DNA of 64,000 nucleotides from Planctomycetota bacterium (GCA_019636215.1 JAHBXZ010000006.1:124001-188000); one strand, 5' to 3'; positions 42,091-51,151 are shown, counted from the stretch's first letter. Numbers and translations are program-made. The notes: generated by a model from the letters alone, not told the origin.

Positions 42091-43524
42091 ATGCGATCGT
42101 CCGCCTTGCCCACGCTTGCCCTGGCCCTGCTGATGCTGGCGGCCGGCGCGTTCGGCACCTGGTTCATGCTTTCTCAGGATGCCGAAGCACCGCGGGCGCC
42201 CAAGGACAACCCGGCCGCCGCGGCCGCGGAAGCCCCCAGGCCGACACCGCTGCCGGAAGCCCCAATGGTTCGCGCCAGTGAGCCCGCCGAGGCCACAGTA
42301 TCGCCCGACGGCGCCAATCCAGCCAAGGCCGTAACCGAAGGCCCGGTGGCCAAGCCCGAGTTGAAGCCCCAGCCCGGCCGCGTCACCCTGCCGGCCAGAC
42401 CTGACGGCACCCAGCCCATGCCGGAGCTGCCCGAGGAAATGCGCAAGAAGCTGGCCGAGCTCGAGGGCAAGTTGAAGGAGGGCGGCATCCGCCTTCCTAA
42501 CCCCGATGGCATGGAAGACTGGGCTGATCCCTTTGGCGGCAACAAGGTCGACTTTTCGGCCACAGTTCGCGGCACGGTCGTGGACACCGCAGGCGCGCCA
42601 ATCGCCGGTGCCAAGGTGTATGCCGAGTATTCCGAGACCATCGAAAGCGGCGACGGCGAGAACCGCCGGGTCGCCATTGCCATCATGCGCAGCAGCGACG
42701 GCGACAATCCCAAGGGTACCCCGATTGCCACGACCGACGCCGCCGGCTCCTTTGAAGCGGTCATCCAGCGCAAGCTGGGCGAACGCGCCAGCCTTACTGC
42801 CAGCCTGACCGCAAGTGCTGAAGGGTTTGCCAACAGCAAGGCCAGCCGCATCGCCCTCAAGAACGGCGAAACCAAAGAAGGCGTGAAGCTGTCCGTGCGC
42901 GGGGCCGGCAGCATTTCCGGCCGCGTTGTTGATGCCGGCGGGCGGGGCATTGAAGGCGTGAAGGTCACGCTGGGCACCAACGATGGCAGTTTCGCCATGA
43001 TGGGCGACGAGGAGATTGACTTGACCGGCCGCAGCAGCACAGAGGCCGTAACTGACTCCGGCGGAAACTTCACCGCCACCGGGCTTGCCGAAGGCCGCTA
43101 CAAGCCGCGGTTGCGCGCCGCCGGCTGGCGCCAGGTCAGCGGCCCCACCGAAGTCACGGTAAAGGCAGGCGTGGACACGCGCTGCCCGGCCGACTTTGTT
43201 GTTGCGGCTGCCGCTGCATTGAAGATGACGTTCGTGGATGCCGCGGGCAAGCCCGTTCGCGGCTGGGTCAGCCTGCGGTTCAAGGATGGCGAAACGCAGG
43301 TCAAGAACATGTCGGGCAGTATCAACGCCGAGGGCGCCGCATCTTTCAATGACCCGCCGGTTGGCACCTTCACCGTGCAGGTGCGCGTGATGGGCTACGC
43401 CCCGCACACCGTCGCCGTCACGGTTGTTGAAGGCCAGGTGTTCGATATGGGCACACTGACCCTGCAGCCGTCGGCCAACGAGTCCGACGAGATCCCGCCG
43501 GACGTGATCTTTCCCGGCGACTGA
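42091..43524 (+). CDS. Envelope protein with carboxypeptidase-regulatory-like domains
   Basis: 477 residues. N-terminal hydrophobic helix (TLALALLMLAAGAFGTWFM), then an Ala/Pro-rich linker to about residue 105, then three beta-sandwich modules of the CarboxypepD_reg type (GTVVDTAGAPIAGAKVYA, GRVVDAGGRGIEGVKVTL, TFVDAAGKPVRGWVSL). Likely exported and anchored by the N-terminal helix. These modules bind or scaffold other proteins. A GGAG site precedes ATG 42091. The open frame upstream of that start overlaps the exchanger gene and is not coding. Confidence 0.85.
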   Translation: MRSSALPTLALALLMLAAGAFGTWFMLSQDAEAPRAPKDNPAAAAAEAPRPTPLPEAPMVRASEPAEATVSPDGANPAKAVTEGPVAKPELKPQPGRVTLPARPDGTQPMPELPEEMRKKLAELEGKLKEGGIRLPNPDGMEDWADPFGGNKVDFSATVRGTVVDTAGAPIAGAKVYAEYSETIESGDGENRRVAIAIMRSSDGDNPKGTPIATTDAAGSFEAVIQRKLGERASLTASLTASAEGFANSKASRIALKNGETKEGVKLSVRGAGSISGRVVDAGGRGIEGVKVTLGTNDGSFAMMGDEEIDLTGRSSTEAVTDSGGNFTATGLAEGRYKPRLRAAGWRQVSGPTEVTVKAGVDTRCPADFVVAAAAALKMTFVDAAGKPVRGWVSLRFKDGETQVKNMSGSINAEGAASFNDPPVGTFTVQVRVMGYAPHTVAVTVVEGQVFDMGTLTLQPSANESDEIPPDVIFPGD

Positions 43525-43546
43525 TGACGGCAACGGCCAGGCCACA

Positions 43547-43552
43547 TAGACT
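43547..43552 (+). promoter_or_regulatory. -10 element TAGACT, leaderless start of the AAA ATPase gene
   Basis: TAGACT-CGCGGC-ATG, exactly six bases. Confidence 0.5.
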
Positions 43553-43558
43553 CGCGGC

Positions 43559-45055
43559 ATGGATCGGCCCGACCCACTGGATGAACTGAAGCTGCTGGTG
43601 CGGTCACGCCACCCGCTGATCACGATCGAGACCGTCGAAGAACAGCGCGCGCTGGAACTGATCAAGCGCCTTTGCAACGACCTTGATTGCGCCCTGTTCC
43701 TTTGGACCAGCACCGAGGGCATGCGGCGCCTTCGCCCCTTTGACAGCCAGCCGGCCGAGGCCACCGTCAACCCGCGCGGAGCCTTGGGTTACGTGCTGAA
43801 CAGCCTGTACCCCGGGCTGTTCGTGTTTCTGGACCTGCTGCCGCAACTGGCCCACGCCCAGGATCACCGCGCCCTGCGCGAAGTGGTAGATCGCGCGGCC
43901 AACCTGCGCCAGACCATCGTGTTGATCGAACAGAAGGCCGAACTTCAGCCCGCGCTGGAACGCGTGTCTGTTCCCTTCGACCTGGCGTTTCCCGATGAGG
44001 CCGAGATCCGCCAGCTTGTCACCGACACCGCCAAAGAAGCCGCGCAAACCGTGAATCTGTCCGTAGAGTTCAAGAAGGGCGAACTGGCAGCATTTCTGCG
44101 CAACCTGCGCGGCCTGACCGCGGGCGAAATCAAGCGCGCGGTGTGGCGTGCCATTCTGGACGACAATCGCCTCGACACTGGCGACGTGGCCGGGGTGCTG
44201 AAGATCAAGCAGGAGATGATCCGCGAGGTCGGTGTGCTGGAGTACATCCAGCCCGAAGTAACCCTGGATGACATCGGCGGGCTGGATCACCTGAAGTCGT
44301 GGCTGAACAAGCGCAAGTCTGCCCTCAGCAAAGAAGCCGCCGACTTCGGTCTTGCGCCGCCGCGCGGGGCACTGTTGCTGGGTGTGCAGGGCGCGGGCAA
44401 ATCGATGGCGGCCAAGGCTGTCGCGGCGGCCTGGAATCTGCCACTGCTGAAGCTGGACCCTGGCCAGCTGTACGACAAGTATGTGGGCCAGACCGAAAAA
44501 CAGCTGCGGCGCGCCTTGCGCACGGCGGAATCCATCGCCCCGGTGGTGCTGTGGATCGACGAAATCGAGAAGGCCTTTGCCAGCGCGGCAGCCCAAAGCA
44601 CCGACGGCGGGCTCAGCCAGCGCATGTTCGGCAGCCTGCTTGGCTGGATGCAAGACCACAAGTTCCCCATCTTTGTTGTGGCCACGGCCAATGACATTTC
44701 CGCGCTTCCGCCGGAACTGATGCGCAAGGGCCGCTTTGACGAAATCTTCTTTGTGGACCTGCCCGGGCCCGTGGCTCGCAAGCAGATTTTTGAAACGCAC
44801 CTGGCCCGGCGCAAACGCAAGCCTGCGGACTTTGACCTTGCCCGGCTGGTGGACGCCAGCGAGGGCTTCAGCGGGGCGGAGATTGAGCAGGCGATTCTCA
44901 GTGCCATGTACGGGGCCTTTGCGGACGGCCTTGAACTGGACACCAACCTGCTGGTGGAAGAAATCAAGCGCACCCGGCCGCTCAGTGTGACCATGGCAGA
45001 GCGCATCGCGGCCCTGCGCGCCTGGGCCGCCGAACGTTGCGTGAACGCGGGGTAA
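43559..45055 (+). CDS. Ycf46-type AAA+ ATPase
   Basis: 498 residues. N-terminal degenerate ATPase-like domain (HPLITIETVEEQRALELI ... LFVFLDLLPQLA) followed by a complete AAA+ module: Walker A GVQGAGKS, Walker B VVLWIDEIEKAF, sensor-1 VVATANDISALP and the arginine-finger region LMRKGRFDEIF. This two-part order is that of the Ycf46 family from plastids and bacteria, whose role is poorly defined. A peroxiredoxin gene starts two bases after its stop, implying coupled expression. Confidence 0.9.
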   Translation: MDRPDPLDELKLLVRSRHPLITIETVEEQRALELIKRLCNDLDCALFLWTSTEGMRRLRPFDSQPAEATVNPRGALGYVLNSLYPGLFVFLDLLPQLAHAQDHRALREVVDRAANLRQTIVLIEQKAELQPALERVSVPFDLAFPDEAEIRQLVTDTAKEAAQTVNLSVEFKKGELAAFLRNLRGLTAGEIKRAVWRAILDDNRLDTGDVAGVLKIKQEMIREVGVLEYIQPEVTLDDIGGLDHLKSWLNKRKSALSKEAADFGLAPPRGALLLGVQGAGKSMAAKAVAAAWNLPLLKLDPGQLYDKYVGQTEKQLRRALRTAESIAPVVLWIDEIEKAFASAAAQSTDGGLSQRMFGSLLGWMQDHKFPIFVVATANDISALPPELMRKGRFDEIFFVDLPGPVARKQIFETHLARRKRKPADFDLARLVDASEGFSGAEIEQAILSAMYGAFADGLELDTNLLVEEIKRTRPLSVTMAERIAALRAWAAERCVNAG

Positions 45056-45057
45056 GC

Positions 45058-45525
45058 ATGTGGATTCCTGGATTCGGAAAGTACACCCCGCGCCCCGGCA
45101 ATCGCGTCGGCGACGAAGCGCCGGACTTCACGTTGATGGACCAGGATGGCAACTCTGTGCGACTGCACGATCAGATCACTGACAAGCCCGTGGTCCTGGT
45201 GTTTTACCCCCGGGCGAGCTCGCCCATCTGCACACGCCAGATGTGCAGCCTGCGCGACGGCTGGCGCGAACTGATGGACAAGGCCAAGGTGTTCGGCCTG
45301 AGCTATGACCCGGTGGCCAGCCTCAAGAAATTCCAGCAGGACGACAAACTGCCAATCGCCCTGTTGTCAGACCCGGACAAAGTTGCGGCCAAGGCCTTTG
45401 GTGTGGACGGTCTGTTTGCCGCAGCGCGGGTGACTTTCGTGATTGGCACAGACAAGCGCATCAAGGCCGTACTGACCAGCATTGACGCCAACGGTCACGC
45501 GGCGCAGGTGCTCCGGGAACTCTAG
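45058..45525 (+). CDS. Bcp/PrxQ-like peroxiredoxin
   Basis: 155 residues. Thioredoxin-fold peroxidase: GDEAPDFTLMDQDG, VLVFYPRASSPICTRQMCSLRD with the peroxidatic Cys58 and a resolving Cys63 five residues later, the classic PrxQ arrangement on helix 2. It reduces hydroperoxides with thioredoxin as likely donor. Cytoplasmic. It directly follows the Ycf46-type ATPase (2 bp) in the same operon. A seven-residue longer start inside the ATPase gene exists but lacks support. Confidence 0.92.
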   Translation: MWIPGFGKYTPRPGNRVGDEAPDFTLMDQDGNSVRLHDQITDKPVVLVFYPRASSPICTRQMCSLRDGWRELMDKAKVFGLSYDPVASLKKFQQDDKLPIALLSDPDKVAAKAFGVDGLFAAARVTFVIGTDKRIKAVLTSIDANGHAAQVLREL

Positions 45526-45816
45526 ACGAATCGCCAGTGCACAGCACGCACTCTCGTTTCATGGACACGATGGGTACGCCAAACCATACCGATCGTTCCA
45601 TCTTGAACGGAATTCTGGCAGGGCGAATGCGGCACCACAGAACCTGCCCGCCTGTCGCGCCACGGCCTTGCAGGCCGCTTCCATGGCGATGCCCGGCTGA
45701 TTGGTTAGTACGCACTTGTTACGGACTGCATTGCACGCTTGCGTTACCGCCATGGCAGGGGCCAATCTGCGGGCGCAAGGGGCCCCAAACTTCGGCCCCG
45801 AACAGGAGACCAAGCC

Positions 45817-46368
45817 ATGAAGAATCTCGCGATGCTGTTGTTGCTGGGAATGTTTGTCGGCGCGCCGCTGTGCGCCCAGGACAAGGTCGAGGAAAAGCCC
45901 GCCGTCAAGGAAGTGGCCAAGACCGACGCCTTCAAGATCTACCGCACCAAGGGCAACACCTGGACGCAGAAGAACACCGCCAAGTACGGCACGATGGAAA
46001 TCGTGTCCTACACCAAGTACGAGGTCACGGAAGTGACTGAGGAAAAGGCTGTGGTCAAGCTGTCCACGCTGAATGCCGAAGAGAAGGAAACCTACTCCAG
46101 CACCTACGACGTGAAGTTCAACGTCGAGGTACCCAAGGACGCACCCAAGGAAGCCCCAAAGGAAGCCCCCAAAACCGTGGAAGAAAAGATCAAGGTCGCG
46201 GCCGGCGAGTTCGACTGCATCAAGGTGGAAACGGAAAGCGAAGCTGGCGGCATGAAGGTCAAGACCACCACCTGGACCTGCAAGACCTATCACATCGTCG
46301 TGAAGTCCGAGACCAAGAGCGATATGGGCAGCAACACCCTGGAGCTCACCAAGGCCGAAGTGAAGTAA
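45817..46368 (+). CDS. Secreted hypothetical protein with KEAP-rich insert
   Basis: 183 residues with a signal peptide (NLAMLLLLGMFVGAPLCAQ) and an AGGAG site. Beta-rich body with a short repeat DAPKEAPKEAPK near residue 110, also seen in the EF-hand protein tail. The layout (signal, beta-sandwich, a single late pair of cysteines at FDC and WTC) resembles the protein at 58211, and the two may be distant paralogues. No known domain. Confidence 0.75.
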   Translation: MKNLAMLLLLGMFVGAPLCAQDKVEEKPAVKEVAKTDAFKIYRTKGNTWTQKNTAKYGTMEIVSYTKYEVTEVTEEKAVVKLSTLNAEEKETYSSTYDVKFNVEVPKDAPKEAPKEAPKTVEEKIKVAAGEFDCIKVETESEAGGMKVKTTTWTCKTYHIVVKSETKSDMGSNTLELTKAEVK

Positions 46369-46387
46369 GCCCGGCACTCAAGCCAAA

Positions 46388-46415
46388 AGCCCCGGCCATC
46401 AGGCCGGGGCTTTTT
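46388..46415. terminator. Bidirectional terminator between convergent genes
   Basis: AGCCCCGGCC / GGCCGGGGCT with loop ATCA and T-runs on both strands. Confidence 0.9.
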
Positions 46416-46419
46416 CGTT

Positions 46420-47484
46420 TCAGCGCGCCACGCTGATGCGGCCGGGGTGGTCGGCCACAACCCGGCCGATCACCGCCGCGGCCAGTGCCTTGTGTTTGTG
46501 CAGGCTGGCGACCATGGCCTCGGCCTTTGCCGCGGGCACGGAAATCACCAGGCCGCCGCTGGTCTGGGCGTCGCAACACAGCAGTTGTTCGGGCTCGGTG
46601 ATATCGGGCGCGAAATCAATCCACTGCTTGTAGTACAGCCAGTTCTTGCGCGTGCCGCCGGGGTAGCAGCCCTCGCCGATCAGGCCCATGACATCGGGCA
46701 GCACCGGCAGCGCACCCACGTTGATCTCAATGCCCACTTTGCTTGCGGTGGCCAGCTCGCGCAGGTGTCCACACAGCCCAAAGCCCGTGATGTCCGTGGC
46801 CGTGCTGGCACCGACTTCGTCCATGGCCATACCGCCGGGCCGATTGATGGAAGCCATGCACTGGATGGCGGCGTCAATCGTGGCCTCGGTGCGCTTGCCG
46901 CGCTTGACGGCCGTAGTCAGCACCCCCACGCCCAGCGGCTTGGTCAGCACCAGCGCGTCGCCGGCCTTTGCGCCCGCGTTGTGCATGATGCGCCCGGGGT
47001 GAACAACGCCTGTCACGCACATGCCGTACTTCGGTTCGGCATCGTCAATGCTGTGGCCGCCGACTACGAAAATGCCGGCCTCGGCGGCTTTGTCGCTGCC
47101 ACCCTTGAGGATCTGGCCCAGGATTTCGGGGCCGAGCGCAGCCATCGGAAAGCCCACAATGTTCAGGGCAAACAGAGGCTTGGCCCCCATGGCGTAGATG
47201 TCCGAGATCGCGTTGGCCGCGGCGATGCTCCCGAACAGGTAGGGGTCGTCCACGATCGGGGTGAAGAAGTCCAGCGTCTGCACAACCGCCTGTTCTTCGT
47301 TCAGCTTGTACACGCAGGCATCATCCGCCCACTCGTGCCCGACCAGCACGCGGGGATCGGTTACTTTGGGCAACTTTGACAGAACCTGACCCAGGTCTGC
47401 CGCGGAAAGTTTGCAGCCTCAACCGGCGCCGTGGGAAAGCTGGGTCAGGCGGGGTTTTTCGTCTTTGGCTTGTTCCGTGGCCAT
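46420..47484 (-). CDS. selD: Selenophosphate synthase containing selenocysteine (UGA at codon 22)
   Basis: 354 residues when the in-frame TGA at 47419-47421 is read as selenocysteine. It makes selenophosphate, the selenium donor, from selenide and ATP. Before the TGA the frame reads LTQLSHGAG and after it GCKLSAADLGQVL, exactly the family active-site block in which position 17 (E. coli numbering) is Cys or Sec. It continues without break into GHEWADDACVY and the ATP-binding core. The start ATG 47484 has AAGGAG upstream. A stem-loop (ACCTG-GGT-CAGGT, minus strand near 47383-47397) lies at SECIS distance. Ordinary gene calling would start at 47373 and lose the active site. Confidence 0.93.
47383..47397 (-). 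promoter_or_regulatory. Candidate bacterial SECIS hairpin of selD
   Basis: Minus-strand stem ACCTG/CAGGT with a GGT loop (plus one G-T pair), starting about 22 bases after the UGA codon, inside the reading frame as in bacterial selenoprotein mRNAs. Confidence 0.5.
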
Positions 47485-47548
47485 GGATGCTCCTTGGGCA
47501 ACAGGCCCACGATAGCAACGACAGCGGGCGCGGTCACATTCCGGCGCG

Positions 47549-47764
47549 TCAGGACAGGTAGTCGCGCGCGGCTTTGGCGGCCTCATTGAACGCGTGCAGG
47601 GCTGCCATGGCCTGGGCTTGGGCCTGCTGCAACTGCGCGGCGGACTCCGGCGTCGGCCGGCTGCTGTGGCTGTCCTGCGCGGCAACCAGTGCCGCCTGGG
47701 CAGCCTCATGCCTTTGCCGGGCCACCTTGAACTTGTCCAACAGGTCGGTTTGAACAGATGCCAT
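47549..47764 (-). CDS. Small all-helical protein, 71 residues
   Basis: ATG 47764 with AAAGGAG upstream. Sequence is Ala/Gln-rich and fully helical (ARQRHEAAQAALVAAQ, AAQLQQAQAQAMAALHAF), with no signal peptide or cysteine. It lies between recA and selD on the same strand, 64 bp before selD. Family not recognised. Confidence 0.65.
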   Translation of the reverse strand: MASVQTDLLDKFKVARQRHEAAQAALVAAQDSHSSRPTPESAAQLQQAQAQAMAALHAFNEAAKAARDYLS

Positions 47765-47859
47765 GGCCACTCCTTTGTCTGCATCACTGCCACGCCCGCA
47801 TGCCCAGGCGATTTCCGCCCTGGGCATGCGATGGAACGTGTAGGCTCACGCGCCTGAAC

Positions 47860-48918
47860 CTACGCGGCTTCGGTACGGGCCTCTTCGGGCGGGAAGAGTG
47901 CTGCCTTCACTTCGGCTTCCAGTTTGCGGAAGACATCTAGATTTTCTTTCTCGCGCAGGAACTCCAGCGCGTTCTGCTTGCCGTTGCCGAGCTTGAGCTC
48001 CCCGTACTGCATCCAGTTGCCGCTTTTGGTCACGGTACCCAGTTGCAGCGCGAAGTTCAGCAGGTCATTGAGATAGCTGATGCCCTTGCCGAAGTAGATC
48101 TCGACTTCGGCGCGCTTGAACGGGGGCGCCAGCTTGTTCTTGACCACAGTGACGCGCGCGCCCACGCCGATGCTTTCTTCGCCTTCTTTGATCTGCTGCG
48201 TCTTGCGCACCTCAATGCGCTGGCTGGCAAAAAACTTCAGCGCCCGGCCGCCCGTGGTCGTTTCCGGGCTGCCGAACATCACGCCGATTTTCTCGCGGAT
48301 CTGGTTGATCATCACCAAGCAGGTGTGGCTCTTGTTGCAGGTCGCCGTCAGCTTGCGCATGGCCTTGCTCATCATGCGCGCCAGCAGGCCCACCTGGCTG
48401 TCGCCCATTTCGCCTTCCAGTTCGGCCTTGGGCACCAGCGCGGCAACCGAGTCCACGACAATGATGTCCACGGCGTTGCTGGCAATCAGGGCTTCGGCGA
48501 TATCCAGCGCCTGCTCGCCGTAATCGGGCTGGCTGACCCATAGCCTTGACATGTCAATGCCCAGCTTGCGGCCGTAGGCAGGGTCAAAGGCGTGTTCGGC
48601 GTCTATCAGCACGGCATTGCCGCCCAGTCGCTGGGCGTTGGCAATCGCCTGCAGTGCCAGGGTGGTTTTGCCGCTGCTTTCCGGGCCGAAAATCTCGACA
48701 ATCCGGCCACGCGGAAGCCCGCCGATGCCCAGCGCGACATCCACGGCCAGGCTGCCGGTCGGGATCACGTCGATCCGGTTCTTGTACGCGTCGGTCATGC
48801 GCATGATTGCGCCGTCGCCGAACTCGCGTCCGATGTTGGCCAGCACCGATGCCAGCGCCTTTTCTTTCTCGGGGTTCAGGGAGAGGACTTTGCCTTCCTG
48901 AGCTTCCTTCTTTGCCAT
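47860..48918 (-). CDS. recA: Recombinase RecA
   Basis: 352 residues from ATG 48918 (AAGGAG upstream). Homologous recombination and SOS co-protease. Walker [10 protein letters not shown], the [12 protein letters not shown] and TTGGRALKF signatures and the full C-terminal domain are present. The upstream 200 bp contain no LexA box that I recognise (neither the Gram-positive nor the enterobacterial type). The codons for I-D-M-S-R at 48546-48557 spell the palindrome TTGACATGTCAA, using TCA and AGG codons that are uncommon in neighbouring genes. Confidence 0.98.
   Translation of the reverse strand: MAKKEAQEGKVLSLNPEKEKALASVLANIGREFGDGAIMRMTDAYKNRIDVIPTGSLAVDVALGIGGLPRGRIVEIFGPESSGKTTLALQAIANAQRLGGNAVLIDAEHAFDPAYGRKLGIDMSRLWVSQPDYGEQALDIAEALIASNAVDIIVVDSVAALVPKAELEGEMGDSQVGLLARMMSKAMRKLTATCNKSHTCLVMINQIREKIGVMFGSPETTTGGRALKFFASQRIEVRKTQQIKEGEESIGVGARVTVVKNKLAPPFKRAEVEIYFGKGISYLNDLLNFALQLGTVTKSGNWMQYGELKLGNGKQNALEFLREKENLDVFRKLEAEVKAALFPPEEARTEAA
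48546..48557. promoter_or_regulatory. TTGACATGTCAA palindrome inside recA
   Basis: Same motif as at 12692, 18229 and 57626, here a perfect palindrome within coding sequence. Confidence 0.3.
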
Positions 48919-49136
48919 GATGGCTCTCCTTGGGCTTGGCCCAGGCACAGTTGCCGGGGCACGCTGGAACTGTATCAGGCCCTGCGACACGCCCCGCCCG
49001 CGCGAGTCCGCGCACGGCCGGCCCGAAAATGTCGCAATACCGATTGTGGGGGTGCGACCCACACCCCGCCCCCAAGCCATGGTGGCCACGGGCCGGCAAA
49101 CGGATTTTCGCTGGCCTTGGGGCAGGGGCGCGGTGC

Positions 49137-49142
49137 TATGCT
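49137..49142 (+). promoter_or_regulatory. -10 element TATGCT, leaderless start of the 49149 gene
   Basis: TATGCT-GCGAGA-ATG, exactly six bases. Confidence 0.55.
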
Positions 49143-49148
49143 GCGAGA

Positions 49149-49337
49149 ATGGATCCGGAAGGCACAACCAACTGGGCGCTGATCGTGATGTGTTTTGCCT
49201 ACGCGGGCATCGGCTGGCTGGCGCTGGCTGGTGTGCACCTCTACATCAGGCGGCGCCGCAAGGGCCAGCAGACACAACAGCAGGTTGCCAAGGGCTACGG
49301 CGCAAGTTGGCAAAGCAACTCGCAGTCGAACTTCTAA
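49149..49337 (+). CDS. Small single-span membrane protein, 62 residues
   Basis: One hydrophobic helix ([20 protein letters not shown]) followed by a basic stop-transfer RRRRKGQQ and a Gln/Ser-rich tail. Leaderless-type promoter in front and a terminator behind make a complete one-gene unit, which supports it despite its size. No family recognised. Confidence 0.7.
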   Translation: MDPEGTTNWALIVMCFAYAGIGWLALAGVHLYIRRRRKGQQTQQQVAKGYGASWQSNSQSNF

Positions 49338-49351
49338 AGTGCCGCATCTGA

Positions 49352-49377
49352 GCCTCCGCGGTCACGCGGGGGCTTTT
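49352..49377 (+). terminator. Terminator of the 62-residue gene
   Basis: GCCTCCGCG-GTCA-CGCGGGGGC (one G-T pair) followed by TTTT. Confidence 0.8.
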
Positions 49378-49397
49378 GCTTGCCCCGAAAGCAACCC

Positions 49398-49940
49398 ATG
49401 GCCTACATCCGTCAGGTCGAACCGCAGGAAGCCACTGGCCTGGTGAAAGCCCAGTATGACGCCGGGCTGCAGCGCACCGGCAAGGTGTTCAACATCCTGC
49501 GCATCCAGTCCCTGACACCTGAGGCGCTGGATTCCACCATGCACTTCTATGTGCAGGTCATGCACGGCAAAGGTCCGCTGCGACGCTGGGTGCGCGAGCT
49601 GCTGGCCACGGTGGTCAGCAAGGCCAATGGCTGCGTCTACTGAATGCTTTCCCACGCGCAGGACCTGCGCGAGTTCAGCAAGGACGAAGCCCTGGCCGAG
49701 GCCGTGAAGCAGGACTTTCGCGGCTCGACACTCGATGCCAAGCACAAGGCCCTGTGCGAGTGGGCAGAAAAGCTCACCCTGGCCCCGGCCACCTGCACCC
49801 GCGCAGACGTGGACACCCTGCGCGCGCAAGGCTGGCGCGACGAAGAAGTGGTCAGCGCGGCGCAGATCATTGGCTACTTCAACCACCTGAACCGGCTTGC
49901 CGATGGCCTTGGCATCGACCTTGAACCAGAGATGCGCTAA
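49398..49940 (+). CDS. AhpD-like (carboxymuconolactone decarboxylase fold) selenoprotein, Cys79-x-x-Sec82
   Basis: 180 residues if the TGA at 49641-49643 is read as selenocysteine. The frame before it ends VRELLATVVSKANGCVY and continues after it with MLSHAQDLREF. Together these form the AhpD active-site helix A/S-x-x-N-x-C-x-Y-C-x3-H with the second cysteine replaced by UGA. The C-terminal part (LCEWAEKLTLAP, AAQIIGYFNHLNRLADGLGI) is the second conserved half, so the downstream ORF is not an independent gene. The expected role is thiol-dependent peroxide reduction. A hairpin CGCGCA-GGACC-TGCGCG at 49655-49671 fits a SECIS. Confidence 0.9.
49655..49671 (+). promoter_or_regulatory. Candidate SECIS hairpin of the AhpD-like gene
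   Basis: Six-bp stem CGCGCA/TGCGCG with loop GGACC, beginning 12 bases after the UGA. Confidence 0.55.
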
Positions 49941-50088
49941 GCACGTTCATGTCGGTCCGCAGTGTCGCGGGTAAGTCGAGACTTTGGCCTGATCCGGTTC
50001 TGGACACCAACACTGAAACCTCGCTACCGGCAACGAAAGCCACCACATCCTTCTGGCGCTTTGGCGCGTTGGCGGTTTATTGAGGGCC

Positions 50089-51141
50089 ATGGACACGCGC
50101 CTGCACAACTCAGCCTTCCTCAAGGCCTGCCGTGGCGAGCACACGGACCACACGCCCGTCTGGCTGATGCGCCAGGCCGGCCGCTACATGGCCGAGTACC
50201 GCGAAATCCGCGCCAAAACCACGTTTCTGGGCCTGTGCAAGACGCCCGAACTTGCGGCGCAGGTGACACTGGATGCGCAGCGGATCCTCGGTGTGGACGC
50301 GGCGATTCTGTTTGCCGACCTGCTGCCGATTCTCGAGCCGATGGGATTCACGCTTACCTACGAAGAAGGCGAAGGCCCGAAGATCCACAACCCGCTGCGC
50401 ACGCGCGCGGACATTGACGGCCTGAAGGCGCCCGATCCGCGCCAGTCTATGCCCTTTGTGGGCGAGGCGATCGGCATCATCCGGCGCGAACTTCCGGCCG
50501 ACATTCCGCTGATCGGCTTTGCCGGCGCGCCGTTCACCCTGGCGGCCTACGCGATCGAGGGCGGCGGCAGCAAGAACTACATCCACACCAAGACGCTGAT
50601 GCTGGGCGACGCCGGGGCCTGGCGCAGGCTGATGGAGCATTTCACGCGCCAGATCACTGACTACCTGCTGGCCCAGATTGAGTGGGGCGTGCAGGCGGTG
50701 CAGCTTTTTGATTCATGGGTCGGCTGCCTGAGCCCTGAAGATTATCGCGACCATGTGCTGCCCTGGGTGCGCAAGGTGATTGCGGCCGTGAAGGGAAAAG
50801 TACCTGTCATCTACTTCGGCACCGGTACGGCCACGCTGTTGCCCTTGCTGTTCAACTCCGAACTCAAGACACCGAACTCGGAACCCGACGTGATCGGCAT
50901 TGACTGGCACACGCCGCTGCAACGCGGGTGGGAACTTGGCGCAAAGTCCGTGCAGGGAAACCTCGACCCGGTGTGCCTGTTCGCCCCGCGCGAAGTAGTG
51001 CTGCGCAAGGCCGGCGAAGTGATGCAGGCTGCCAAGGGCCGCACAGGCCACATCTTCAACCTGGGTCACGGCATCCTGCCCAAAACGCCGGTGGATAACG
51101 TGAGAGCGCTGGTAGATTTCGTGCACGGGGCCGGCAGTTAG
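50089..51141 (+). CDS. hemE: Uroporphyrinogen decarboxylase
   Basis: 350 residues. It converts uroporphyrinogen III to coproporphyrinogen III in heme synthesis. Signatures: PVWLMRQAGRYMAEYR near the N-terminus, FADLL with the catalytic aspartate, GFAGAPFTLAAYAIEGG and FNLGHGI. Between LLPLL and DVIGIDW there is a 12-residue stretch (FNSELKTPNSEP) where most homologues have a shorter AE-x-GG type turn; its DNA is a CGAACTC direct repeat. The start is ATG 50089; TTG 50080 is an alternative. Confidence 0.96.
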   Translation: MDTRLHNSAFLKACRGEHTDHTPVWLMRQAGRYMAEYREIRAKTTFLGLCKTPELAAQVTLDAQRILGVDAAILFADLLPILEPMGFTLTYEEGEGPKIHNPLRTRADIDGLKAPDPRQSMPFVGEAIGIIRRELPADIPLIGFAGAPFTLAAYAIEGGGSKNYIHTKTLMLGDAGAWRRLMEHFTRQITDYLLAQIEWGVQAVQLFDSWVGCLSPEDYRDHVLPWVRKVIAAVKGKVPVIYFGTGTATLLPLLFNSELKTPNSEPDVIGIDWHTPLQRGWELGAKSVQGNLDPVCLFAPREVVLRKAGEVMQAAKGRTGHIFNLGHGILPKTPVDNVRALVDFVHGAGS

Positions 51142-51151
51142 GCGCAGGGCC

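Noticed and set aside
49644..49940. Independent 98-residue gene after the UGA
   Set aside because: It begins immediately after the stop, has no start signal, and completes the AhpD fold of the upstream frame; read-through as selenocysteine is the better explanation.
49941..50088. tRNA or other RNA gene in the gap before hemE
   Set aside because: No T-arm GGTTCGAAT-type sequence or cloverleaf; the only such arm in the window belongs to the tmRNA.
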